Under the pieces are notes generated by a model. The model was not told where the DNA came from. It searched no databases and saw only the letters and a program-made list of their open reading frames with translations. From the NCBI GenBank assembly GCA_028279205.1, contig JANQSR010000089.1, positions 1 through 12,022 of the forward strand: a DNA stretch of 12,022 nt. Direction: 5' to 3'. Origin of the DNA: Simkania sp. Its GTDB lineage: Bacteria > Chlamydiota > Chlamydiia > Chlamydiales > Simkaniaceae. A program made the position numbers and the translations under genes. Positions 1 to 6,115 of this stretch are shown one piece after another. Position 1 is the first letter of the stretch. Each line of letters starts with the position of its first letter.

Positions 1-1110
1 TTTCAAAGAAGACAAACACTTGTCAATGCTGAGAGGTTTATCTCTGAGGAGCTAAAAACGTATGAGGAAAAAATTTTTGCAGCTGAAGAGCAGATCGAGA
101 GAGTAGAACACTCTTTGTACAAAACACTTTGCGAAAGAATCGCTTCCCATGCAAACAGCATAAAAAAAATAGCAAAAGGGGTTGCAAATCTCGATTGTTT
201 ACTCGGACTGATGCACTTGGCATGTGAGAACCGCTACTCTCGCCCTCTTGTCGATCAAAAAAATCGGATTGAGATTCAAGATGGATCCCATCCTGTCATT
301 AGGAATTCCTTAACCGAGGGATCTTTTATCCCAAATGACACCCAGCTAGACCCAAATGTCTGTATGCTCATGCTGATCACAGGGCCTAATATGGCGGGTA
401 AATCGACCTATATCCGACAAGTGGCACTTATCGTGATTATGGCGCAGATAGGCTCTTATGTTCCCGCGCGATCTGCGCAGATTGGAATCGTTGATAAAAT
501 TTTCAGCCGTATTGGCGCAAGTGATGATCTTTCGAGTGGAAGATCGACCTTTATGGTCGAAATGAGCGAAACGGCGAATATTTTACACAATGCAACGCCC
601 CGCTCACTCGTCATCTTAGATGAAATTGGGCGTGGCACAAGCACCTATGATGGGATTTCAATTGCTTGGTCGGTGGCCAAATATCTTCTCAATTTAAGGG
701 GATCAGGGGTAAAAACCCTTTTTGCCACCCACTACTTTGAACTGACCGAATTAGAAAAAAGTGAGATGGGCGCTAAAAATTTTCACATCACTGTCAAAGA
801 GCATTCAGACGAGGTCGTTTTCTTAAGAAAAATTGCCAAGGGACGCACAAACAAAAGCTACGGGATTCATGTTGCCCGTTTGGCGGGTTTTCCCACTAGT
901 CTGATCCAAAAGGCCAAAGAGAAGCTCGATCAATTGGAAAGCAAAAAGGAGTCCCAAGTTGAAAACTCACCACCTCCTGCTTCCCCTATGCCCCTTCTTG
1001 CGCAAGCAGAAGGAGAGGTGATCGAAGAGCTAAAAAAAGTGAAAATCGATGAGACAACCCCACTCGGAGCTCTTGAAACTCTGCTCAAGTGGCAGCGATC
1101 GCTGCTCTAA
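1..1110 (+). CDS. mutS: MutS DNA mismatch repair ATPase, C-terminal part (5' end outside window)
   Basis: The frame is open from base 1, so this is the last 369 residues of a protein normally about 800-900 long; the mismatch-recognition domain lies off the window. MutS binds mispaired DNA as a dimer and uses ATP to recruit MutL. Visible parts: the end of the lever/clamp region (first codons read FQRRQTLVNAERF, typical of MutS), Walker A GPNMAGKST (about 379-408), the signature and Walker B region ending LDEIGRGTSTYDG (about 607-654), and the ATHYFELTELE switch segment (about 724-756). A proline-rich linker (near 960-1000) leads to a short helical tail, LGALETLLKW, typical of the C-terminal oligomerisation segment. 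Nothing looks broken. Its stop codon abuts the uvrC stop on the other strand, so the two genes converge with no spacer. Confidence 0.97.
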   Translation, partial: FQRRQTLVNAERFISEELKTYEEKIFAAEEQIERVEHSLYKTLCERIASHANSIKKIAKGVANLDCLLGLMHLACENRYSRPLVDQKNRIEIQDGSHPVIRNSLTEGSFIPNDTQLDPNVCMLMLITGPNMAGKSTYIRQVALIVIMAQIGSYVPARSAQIGIVDKIFSRIGASDDLSSGRSTFMVEMSETANILHNATPRSLVILDEIGRGTSTYDGISIAWSVAKYLLNLRGSGVKTLFATHYFELTELEKSEMGAKNFHITVKEHSDEVVFLRKIAKGRTNKSYGIHVARLAGFPTSLIQKAKEKLDQLESKKESQVENSPPPASPMPLLAQAEGEVIEELKKVKIDETTPLGALETLLKWQRSLL

Positions 1111-2931
1111 TTAGGATAGCGCATCAAAAAAAGTGCGGAGCGTCAAGATATCTTTCTGTGTGATCCCTGGAACTTCTTTGAGCTGTTTGTCGGTGGCCTC
1201 TCTTATCTTTTCAACACTTTTGAACGTTTTTAGAAGGCGCGCCTCTTTGGTAGGGCCTATGCCAGGTATTTCACTTAAAAGGCTCTTGATCATTCTTTTT
1301 TCTCTCCTATTACGGTGGAAAGTAATCGCAACGCGGTGTGCTTCATCACGTATTTTTTGCAACATAAAGAGCACTGGCGAGCGGGGTGAAATTTGGACAG
1401 GCTTTTCCCGATGGGGGATAAATACCTTTTCAACATTTAGCCCCTTATCGTGACGACCCCTCTCTTTGGCAAGGGCAATGACATCGACGCAAGCAATTTT
1501 CAACCTTTTAAAAACCTCCAAGACGACATTGAGTTGCCCTCTGCCCCCATCAACCAAGATCAAATCGGGCAGCGCATCTTGCTCTTTCGATCTTTCCAAA
1601 TGGCGAAGCAACACCTCCCTCAGCGAGCTACAATCATCCGAGACAAGCCTGTTTTTTATCTTAAAAAGGCGGGTCCGTTTCTTATCCCGCTCCCCATTTG
1701 TGAACCCGACCATGCAAGCGACGAGGTCGGTCTGTGAAAGGTTTGAACTATCAAAGCATTCGATCTTGAGAGGGCAACGGGTCAACTCACACGTTTTTTC
1801 AAGATCTAGAAGCACTTTTTCTAAAGAGCTCTTGTTCTGATCCCCCCTCTCAAAAAAGGTTTTGGCGTTCTTCATCGCTAACTTTAAAAGATAAGCCTTC
1901 TGTCCTACCCTCGGATAGACCAACTTGACCTTGCCCTGCCCCTGCTCAAAGAAGATCTCTTTTAGAAGGTCACCCTTTTTTAAAAGTAGAGGTAAGAGTA
2001 TTTCGCTTGGAATCTCTTGATCTTTTGGGTAGTGCTGCAACAGAAAATTTTCCCACATCCCCTCATCAAAAGGAAAAGGGGTTTGAAAGAGAAAGGGTTT
2101 GGCACCTATGAGTTTTCCCTTGCGAAAGAGAAGTTTTGCAATCACGTGGTTATTTCCCTCAGAGTAGAGAGCAAACACATCACACTCCTCAACCTTTGAC
2201 TCGACAACCGAGTGTTGACGGTCAGTGATCTGCTCAATCTGCTCAATCGTGCGATGAATCCTTGCAGCCTTTTCAAAGTCGAGATCGCTCGAAGCCTCTT
2301 TTCTCTCTTTTTTTATCTGCTGAATCAAGTCTCTATCACTCCCATTCAAAAAAGCGATTGCCCGTTTGACCTCTGCATCGTATGCGCTTTTAGTGCATTT
2401 ACCCACACAAGGGGCTAAACACCGTTTGATATCGTAGAGAAGGCAGGGACGAATCCGGGAGGCTAGTTCACGGTCTGAACATTGGCGCAATTTAAATATC
2501 TGATGCATCAGATCGACTGTCTGCCGAGCAGCATAAGCACTGGTGTAAGGGCCAAAGCAAGAGTCTGTCCTCTTTTTGCACCGCACGAGGCGAATCATCG
2601 GCCACCGATTCTTCTCATTGATTACCAAGCTGATAAAACTTTTGTCATCTTTGAGAAGCAGATTGTATTTGGGTTGATGTCTTTTAATGAGGTTATTTTC
2701 GAGTAAAAGTGCCTCTTTTTCTGAAAAGGTCACAATTGTCTCAACAGTTTCGGTTTGCTTCATTAAGAAGGGAACCATAACTCTCGAACGCTCAGAAGAG
2801 AAATAGCTTTTGAGCCGTTTTTTTAAGTTATTTGCCTTACCGATATAGAGGATCTGTTTGTGCCTATTTATCATCAAATAGACACCAGGACTTTGAGCAA
2901 TAACGTCTAAATCACTTAATCTTAATGGCAT
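1111..2931 (-). CDS. uvrC: UvrC, excinuclease ABC subunit C
   Basis: UvrC makes the two incisions around bulky DNA lesions after UvrA/UvrB loading. The 606-residue product has the full domain order. The GIY-YIG nuclease lies at about 10-95 (GVYLM 16-20, ILYIGK 27-32, LLLEN near 75-79). Next is a cysteine block, C151, C163, C171 and C175, with the 12/8/4 spacing I associate with the Fe-S cluster of E. coli UvrC. The UvrB-binding UVR helix pair is at about 200-235, the RNase H-like 5' nuclease at about 385-545 (ECFDSSN, LVDGGRGQ, and the DEAHR...FHRNRR stretch), and two helix-hairpin-helix motifs at the C-terminus (IPGIGP, VPGITQ). I chose the ATG at 2931 over an in-frame ATG 15 codons upstream because AGGA sits 8 bases before it and the next residues align with the usual UvrC start. 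No promoter was identified; read-through from rpsN is possible. Confidence 0.97.
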   Translation of the reverse strand: MPLRLSDLDVIAQSPGVYLMINRHKQILYIGKANNLKKRLKSYFSSERSRVMVPFLMKQTETVETIVTFSEKEALLLENNLIKRHQPKYNLLLKDDKSFISLVINEKNRWPMIRLVRCKKRTDSCFGPYTSAYAARQTVDLMHQIFKLRQCSDRELASRIRPCLLYDIKRCLAPCVGKCTKSAYDAEVKRAIAFLNGSDRDLIQQIKKERKEASSDLDFEKAARIHRTIEQIEQITDRQHSVVESKVEECDVFALYSEGNNHVIAKLLFRKGKLIGAKPFLFQTPFPFDEGMWENFLLQHYPKDQEIPSEILLPLLLKKGDLLKEIFFEQGQGKVKLVYPRVGQKAYLLKLAMKNAKTFFERGDQNKSSLEKVLLDLEKTCELTRCPLKIECFDSSNLSQTDLVACMVGFTNGERDKKRTRLFKIKNRLVSDDCSSLREVLLRHLERSKEQDALPDLILVDGGRGQLNVVLEVFKRLKIACVDVIALAKERGRHDKGLNVEKVFIPHREKPVQISPRSPVLFMLQKIRDEAHRVAITFHRNRREKRMIKSLLSEIPGIGPTKEARLLKTFKSVEKIREATDKQLKEVPGITQKDILTLRTFFDALS

Positions 2932-3101
2932 AAAATTGATCCTGGCTGAAAACATCCATAGAGAATACTGGTTCACCCACGATCACAGTCTCTCTTTTAA
3001 AAGGTCTGAAAAAAAGAAGACTTGGATGCTCTTGGTATTGAGATGGTCGCCCACGACAATCTAGACATCGAACTAAGAGTTTTCCACGAAAAGGGGCAAG
3101 C
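2932..3101 (-). other. Unassigned 170-base gap between rpsN and uvrC, with an open frame lacking a start
   Basis: No recognised gene lies here. On the minus strand one frame stays open across the whole gap, from the last codons of rpsN (in the +1 frame) to a TGA at 2914-2912, 18 bases inside uvrC. It reads about 63 residues, including VRCLDCRGRPSQYQEH and VIVGEPVFSMDVF. I find no ATG, GTG or TTG near the rpsN end; the only in-frame ATG is about 16 codons before the stop. The plus strand also reads plausibly in two frames (for example HREYWFTHDHSLSF, then LGIEMVAHDNLDIELRVF after a shift), but each piece is short. By my recollection Chlamydia carries three small hypothetical genes between rpsN and uvrC, so this may be what is left of them. 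It could equally be plain leader sequence. Confidence 0.25.
2940..2943 (-). promoter_or_regulatory. uvrC ribosome binding site
   Basis: AGGA on the minus strand lies 8 bases before the ATG at 2931. It is the reason for preferring that start over the longer in-frame reading from 2976. Confidence 0.6.
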
Positions 3102-3407
3102 TTACCAGGAGGCCTTGATAACGCCTGGAATGTTTCCCTTGTGAGCCATCTCTCTAAAGCAAAGGCGTGACATCTTAAATTTTCTCAGATAGCCACGACA
3201 CCGCCCCGTGAAAGCACACCTGTTTCTTGCACGAGTTTTAGAAGAATTTCTAGGCAATCGATTCAGCTTGGAGACCGCTTCAGAGCGAGCTTCTGGATCT
3301 ACAGAAAAATCTTTGACAACTTTCTTAAGCTCCTGACGCTTTTCCCATTTAAGTTGAATCATGTGAGACCGTTTTTTTTCTTTTTCGATCATCGCTTTTC
3401 TAGCCAC
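3102..3407 (-). CDS. rpsN: 30S ribosomal protein S14 (zinc-free type)
   Basis: S14 belongs to the head of the small ribosomal subunit near S3 and S10. The 101-residue product (start GTG at 3407, [14 protein letters not shown]) has the length and pattern of the long E. coli type: [44 protein letters not shown] and the terminal KASW. It lacks the CxxC pair of the short zinc-binding form. An ATG at 3503 in the same frame would add 32 residues, but those codons are the rpmJ gene read out of frame, so I reject it. AGAGG in the final rpmJ codons serves as ribosome binding site, with 7 bases between the rpmJ stop and this GTG. The two genes are therefore almost certainly cotranscribed and translationally coupled. 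Confidence 0.95.
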   Translation of the reverse strand: MARKAMIEKEKKRSHMIQLKWEKRQELKKVVKDFSVDPEARSEAVSKLNRLPRNSSKTRARNRCAFTGRCRGYLRKFKMSRLCFREMAHKGNIPGVIKASW

Positions 3408-3414
3408 AACGCAC

Positions 3415-3552
3415 TTACCTCTTTTTTGCAGGCCCTTTTTGCCTCTGTTTTCGATTAGGATCCTTTTTATTGATGACGTAAAGGCGCCCTCTGCGACGCA
3501 CAATTTTATCCCCTTTGCTCGGATCCGCTTTTACTGAAGCTTTTACCTTCAT
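3415..3552 (-). CDS. rpmJ: 50S ribosomal protein L36 (zinc-free type)
   Basis: L36 is the smallest large-subunit protein and sits near the peptidyl transferase region. The 45-residue reading begins [16 protein letters not shown], continues [20 protein letters not shown] and ends in a basic tail, GPAKKR. That matches the Chlamydia L36 I remember almost residue for residue in the middle. The Cys/His zinc ligands of the C+ form are absent, so this is the zinc-independent version. The ATG at 3552 is preceded by GGAG with 6 bases of spacing. It is the first gene of a minus-strand unit with rpsN and possibly uvrC, driven by a promoter about 30 bases upstream. Confidence 0.95.
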   Translation of the reverse strand: MKVKASVKADPSKGDKIVRRRGRLYVINKKDPNRKQRQKGPAKKR

Positions 3553-3582
3553 AGAATACTCCGTAAGATACTTCGTCCACCA

Positions 3583-3612
3583 ATTCTATTCTAATTTCGA
3601 ATTTAAGATCAA
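3583..3612 (-). promoter_or_regulatory. Predicted rpmJ-rpsN promoter with A-tract upstream element
   Basis: On the minus strand TTGATC (3612-3607) and TAGAAT (3588-3583) are separated by 18 bases, and the -10 lies 30 bases before the rpmJ ATG. A second TAGAAT overlaps it (3593-3588). Directly upstream of the -35 (about 3613-3640) are two runs of A, the arrangement of an UP element that binds the RNA polymerase alpha subunit. The same stretch contains a 7-base inverted repeat, TTGAAAA/TTTTCAA (3614-3620 and 3633-3639). Assignment rests on sequence resemblance only. Confidence 0.55.
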
Positions 3613-3699
3613 ATTGAAAATTTTTTTAACTTTTTTCAAGAGACTAACAACCTATACCCTCCTAATCTCATCTAAAAGAGTCAAAGAGGGATTTTACAC

Positions 3700-3729
3700 T
3701 TGCACTCGATAGGAAGAACCGTTTAGAAT
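3700..3729 (+). promoter_or_regulatory. Predicted rpmH promoter
   Basis: TTGCAC (3700-3705) and TAGAAT (3724-3729) are 18 bases apart. Transcription would start near 3736 and give a leader of about 30 bases before the rpmH ATG. The -10 is identical to those of the divergent rpmJ promoter and the rpmF promoter. Confidence 0.6.
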
Positions 3730-3766
3730 GTCTTCTCTTGAAGTCATATTGATGGAGTCAACAAGG

Positions 3767-3901
3767 ATGAAACCTACCTATAACCCTAGCAACCGTCGTC
3801 GCAGCAAAACGCACGGTTTCCGAGCTCGCATGAAAACAGCAGCTGGCCGAAAACTTTTGAAGCGCAAGCGAAGTAAAGGAAGAAAAGAGCTCACACCGTG
3901 A
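3767..3901 (+). CDS. rpmH: 50S ribosomal protein L34
   Basis: L34 is a small basic protein of the large subunit. The 44-residue product reads [20 protein letters not shown] and then [20 protein letters not shown], the standard L34 pattern with the GFRARM core and GRK motif, ending in a short ELTP tail. An in-frame ATG five codons upstream (3752) is possible. I prefer 3767 because GGAG at 3754-3757 gives 9 bases of spacing and the family starts with MK-T-P. The stop codon overlaps the GTG of rnpA, the classic rpmH-rnpA pair. I see no dnaA or obvious replication origin beside it. Confidence 0.96.
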   Translation: MKPTYNPSNRRRSKTHGFRARMKTAAGRKLLKRKRSKGRKELTP

Positions 3902-4245
3902 GACTTTCGCTATCTCGCTTTCAAAGATTACTCTCTCAACGGGATTTTCACAAGATTTACCGCCTCGGTTGCCGTTTTTCCAGCTCTAAGATGATTGCCT
4001 ACTACCGTTTGGGAACCTCTTTTTCCCCTAAGCTCGGGGTGACAATTAGTAAGAAATGGGGAAAGGCGCACAAGAGGAACCGTTTCAAGCGGGTTGTAAG
4101 GGAAGCCTACCGCCACGTCTATCCCTATCTCCCCCCCCGTTTGGAACTCAACATCCACCCTCGCCCCTCTTTTGATAAGCTCACGCCTCAAGAACTGCAA
4201 CAAGAGTTTAGACGGCTCATCAGAAAAGTTGACAGTTTTTCCTAA
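3898..4245 (+). CDS. rnpA: Ribonuclease P protein component
   Basis: RnpA is the protein cofactor that helps the RNase P RNA bind pre-tRNA leaders and remove them. The 115-residue product has the expected size and the diagnostic RNR motif, [14 protein letters not shown], at residues 56-69. It is preceded by the beta strands containing [10 protein letters not shown] (46-55) and by an N-terminal [12 protein letters not shown] segment that lines the leader-binding cleft. The GTG start overlaps the rpmH stop (GTGA, 3898-3901). AGAG in the last rpmH codons lies 8 bases before the GTG, so translation is probably coupled. The C-terminal FRRLIRK helix is typical. The RNase P RNA gene itself is not in the window. 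Confidence 0.95.
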   Translation: MRLSLSRFQRLLSQRDFHKIYRLGCRFSSSKMIAYYRLGTSFSPKLGVTISKKWGKAHKRNRFKRVVREAYRHVYPYLPPRLELNIHPRPSFDKLTPQELQQEFRRLIRKVDSFS

Positions 4246-4320
4246 ACTTCACCCGATAAATTGCCTTTTTTGCAAAAAATCGCTTGAAATTCCAAAGGCA
4301 AACCCTCTACCATCGACGCA

Positions 4321-4812
4321 ATGGACATCTGTTTTCCTACTACCATTGTCTGGCGACATCGCAAAGAAAATTTGAAAAAATGCACTCTTAGCGGGCTTGA
4401 AAATCAGAAAGATTTTCTCTTTTTCTCTTACCCTAAAGAGAGGCTCCCCTGTCTCAAAAATTACTTGCTCTTAGACCTAGGAGGGTCTGTCTTATCAAGA
4501 AAGGATCGGGGAAAAGGGGTTCTTTTGATCGATGCGACTTGGAGGTATGCCCAGGTGATGGCTCAAAGGGTTCCTTTGGTTGAAAGGCGCACCCTACCTC
4601 ATGGTTTTAAAACAGGTTATCCGAGAAAACAAACGGGATGTATCGACTCAGAAAGGGGACTGGCCTCTATCGAAGCGCTTTATATTGCTTTCCTCTGTTT
4701 AGGATGGGATTTCAAAACTCTTTTAAAAGACTACTATTGGAGAGATTCTTTTCTTGAAACCAACACTTCCCAGATCAGATCGGCTCAGATCGGCTCAAAC
4801 AGTTTGTTTTAA
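4321..4812 (+). CDS. Tsr3/DUF367-type aminocarboxypropyltransferase-like protein
   Basis: Tsr3 proteins transfer the 3-amino-3-carboxypropyl group of S-adenosylmethionine to a uridine-derived base in helix 31 of small-subunit rRNA in yeast and archaea. The 163-residue product follows that family's pattern: RHRKENLKKCTL (12-23), LSRKDRG (58-64), LLIDATWR (68-75), RTLP (90-93), GYPRKQ (99-104), GLASIEALYIAFLCLG (113-128) and DYYWRDSFLETN (137-148). The ATW and YPRKQ variants differ from the archaeal/eukaryotic consensus I recall (DCSW, NPVNYG) and probably mark a bacterial branch. The related DTW family, which modifies tRNA, is the main alternative. The gene lies 75 bases after rnpA on the same strand, suggesting a ribosome-maturation role. 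I find no clear ribosome binding site; the in-frame stop at 4285 limits extension. The tail is made of a tandem DNA repeat. Confidence 0.7.
   Translation: MDICFPTTIVWRHRKENLKKCTLSGLENQKDFLFFSYPKERLPCLKNYLLLDLGGSVLSRKDRGKGVLLIDATWRYAQVMAQRVPLVERRTLPHGFKTGYPRKQTGCIDSERGLASIEALYIAFLCLGWDFKTLLKDYYWRDSFLETNTSQIRSAQIGSNSLF
4776..4795 (+). repeat. Tandem 10-base repeat in the 3' end of the Tsr3-like gene
   Basis: Two adjacent copies of cagatcggct (4776-4785 and 4786-4795), preceded by a partial copy (cagat, 4771-4775), encode the poorly conserved tail SQIRSAQIGS. The repeat lies after the last recognisable family motif, so slippage here has probably lengthened and frame-shifted the C-terminus harmlessly. 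Confidence 0.7.
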
Positions 4813-4833
4813 TTGAACCCATGAACCCAAATC

Positions 4834-4860
4834 TTGTAATCTATGCTAAAATCATTACAA
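4834..4860 (+). promoter_or_regulatory. Predicted extended -10 promoter and inverted repeat before pcnB
   Basis: A TGCTAAAAT extended -10 element (4844-4852) lies about 19 bases before the pcnB GTG; I see no good -35 at normal distance. The element is enclosed by a 7-base inverted repeat, TTGTAAT (4834-4840) and ATTACAA (4854-4860), which would straddle the -10 and start site. That is where a repressor operator could lie, but the repeat may be coincidental in AT-rich DNA. Confidence 0.35.
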
Positions 4861-4870
4861 ATAAAGAGAT

Positions 4871-6115
4871 GTGAAACCCAGAATTTACTCTAAAGAGGAA
4901 CACAATATTGATGTAAATCAGATCGACCCAGAAGTACTTTACATTCTCGAAAAACTTCGAAAGGCAGACTACGTGGCTTACCTAGTTGGAGGTGGTGTGC
5001 GCGATCTTCTGCTCAACCAAAAACCCAAAGACTTTGATGTTTCAACCTCTGCAAAACCAGAAGAGATAAGAGCTCTCTTTTCGAGTGCAGTTTTGATAGG
5101 CAAACGATTTCGCTTAGCTCATATAAGGTTTGGCCGCAAGGTGATCGAAGTCTCAACGTTCCGCGCAGGCGACATTGAAAACGAACAGCTGATCACAGAG
5201 GATAATATTTGGGGTGACGCTAAGCAGGATGTTCTCAGGCGGGATTTCACCATCAATGGTCTTTTTTACGATAGTGAAAAGGAGCAATTGATCGACTATG
5301 TCGGGGGCTATCTGGATATTCAAAAAAGATATCTACGTGTCATAGGAAACCCCTGTTTAAGGTTTAAGCAAGATCCTGTCAGGATGATCCGGTGTCTTAA
5401 ATTTCAAGCTCGCTACCATTTTGAGTTAGATAAGGAGATGAAAGAGGCTCTCGCCCGCTGCAAGACCGAAATTGTAAAGAGCGCGTGGGCTCGCATCTTA
5501 GAAGAGATCTTACGTATGCTCGAATCAAAAAGCGCTGCCTCATTTTTTAAACTGATGACACACCATCAACTTCTCAAGCAACTCACTCCAGACCTTTCCA
5601 GTTTTTTGGAGACCGAGGAAGGAAATGTGACCTACAATTACTTGCAAGTGGCAGGCGAAATGGCTCAAACGCAACATCAAACCCCGCTAAAAAGACCCGT
5701 CCTTCTCTGTTGCTTGATCTTTTCCCTTCTTGAAAAGCGCTTGAGAGTCTGCTCTTTTCGACGAAAAAAACCCCTCCATCTGGGCGAAATCTATCAAGAG
5801 ACTATCGAACTGATTGATACAATTTTCGGCTTCCACTTTAGACTCCCCCGCCGTCTTAAAATCATGACACTAGACATTCTTGTCTCCCAGTATCGGATCA
5901 CTCCCCTTTCTGGGACAAAAAAAAGAAGAGCCAAAATTCCATACGTCTCCTATTTTGACCTCGCACTTCAATTTTTAAGTGTGCGCGCAAAAGTGGATCC
6001 TTCCCTTAAAGGGATTGCTCTCGAGTGGACACAATTGTTTAAAAAGATGCCCCAGATCCGGGATCGAAACCAAAGAAAACCCCGTAAAAGAAGAATCTTT
6101 CGCAAAAGAGTATGA
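4871..6115 (+). CDS. pcnB: Poly(A) polymerase (class II nucleotidyltransferase)
   Basis: PcnB adds poly(A) tails to RNA 3' ends, marking them for decay; close relatives add CCA to tRNA. The 414-residue product has the nucleotidyltransferase head: GGGVRD (40-45), the catalytic KDFDVST with D54 and D56, RRDFTING (123-130) and the DPVRMIRCLKFQARY neck segment (168-182). LIGKRFRLAHI (75-85) fits the published sequence signature separating bacterial poly(A) polymerases from CCA-adding enzymes, so I favour the former. The very basic tail (RKPRKRRIFRKR) is also PcnB-like and suits RNA binding. The GTG start follows a weak AAAGAG; no ATG is available nearby, and the overlapping upstream ATG is followed at once by TGA. 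Its final four bases overlap the lpxB start (ATGA). By memory, pcnB-lpxB is also a pair in C. trachomatis. Confidence 0.92.
   Translation: MKPRIYSKEEHNIDVNQIDPEVLYILEKLRKADYVAYLVGGGVRDLLLNQKPKDFDVSTSAKPEEIRALFSSAVLIGKRFRLAHIRFGRKVIEVSTFRAGDIENEQLITEDNIWGDAKQDVLRRDFTINGLFYDSEKEQLIDYVGGYLDIQKRYLRVIGNPCLRFKQDPVRMIRCLKFQARYHFELDKEMKEALARCKTEIVKSAWARILEEILRMLESKSAASFFKLMTHHQLLKQLTPDLSSFLETEEGNVTYNYLQVAGEMAQTQHQTPLKRPVLLCCLIFSLLEKRLRVCSFRRKKPLHLGEIYQETIELIDTIFGFHFRLPRRLKIMTLDILVSQYRITPLSGTKKRRAKIPYVSYFDLALQFLSVRAKVDPSLKGIALEWTQLFKKMPQIRDRNQRKPRKRRIFRKRV

Noticed and set aside
1133..2706. Several plus-strand open frames inside uvrC.
   Set aside because: They are antisense to a complete, well-conserved uvrC with all domains in frame.
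2932..2976. A 15-residue N-terminal extension of UvrC.
   Set aside because: The ATG at 2931 has a well-spaced AGGA and matches the usual family start; the extension shows no conserved pattern.
3515..3712. Plus-strand open frame across the rpmJ 5' end and promoter region.
   Set aside because: It is antisense to rpmJ and runs through the A/T-rich promoter spacer; the residues are low complexity and match nothing I recognise.
3553..3766. Possible replication origin beside rpmH-rnpA.
   Set aside because: I see no DnaA-box cluster (TTATCCACA-like) and no dnaA gene; the A/T-rich stretch is better explained by the divergent promoters.
4172..4375. Plus-strand frame across the rnpA-Tsr3 gap containing a CLFC motif.
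   Set aside because: It overlaps both rnpA and the Tsr3-like gene in another frame and shows no family pattern beyond the chance cysteine pair.
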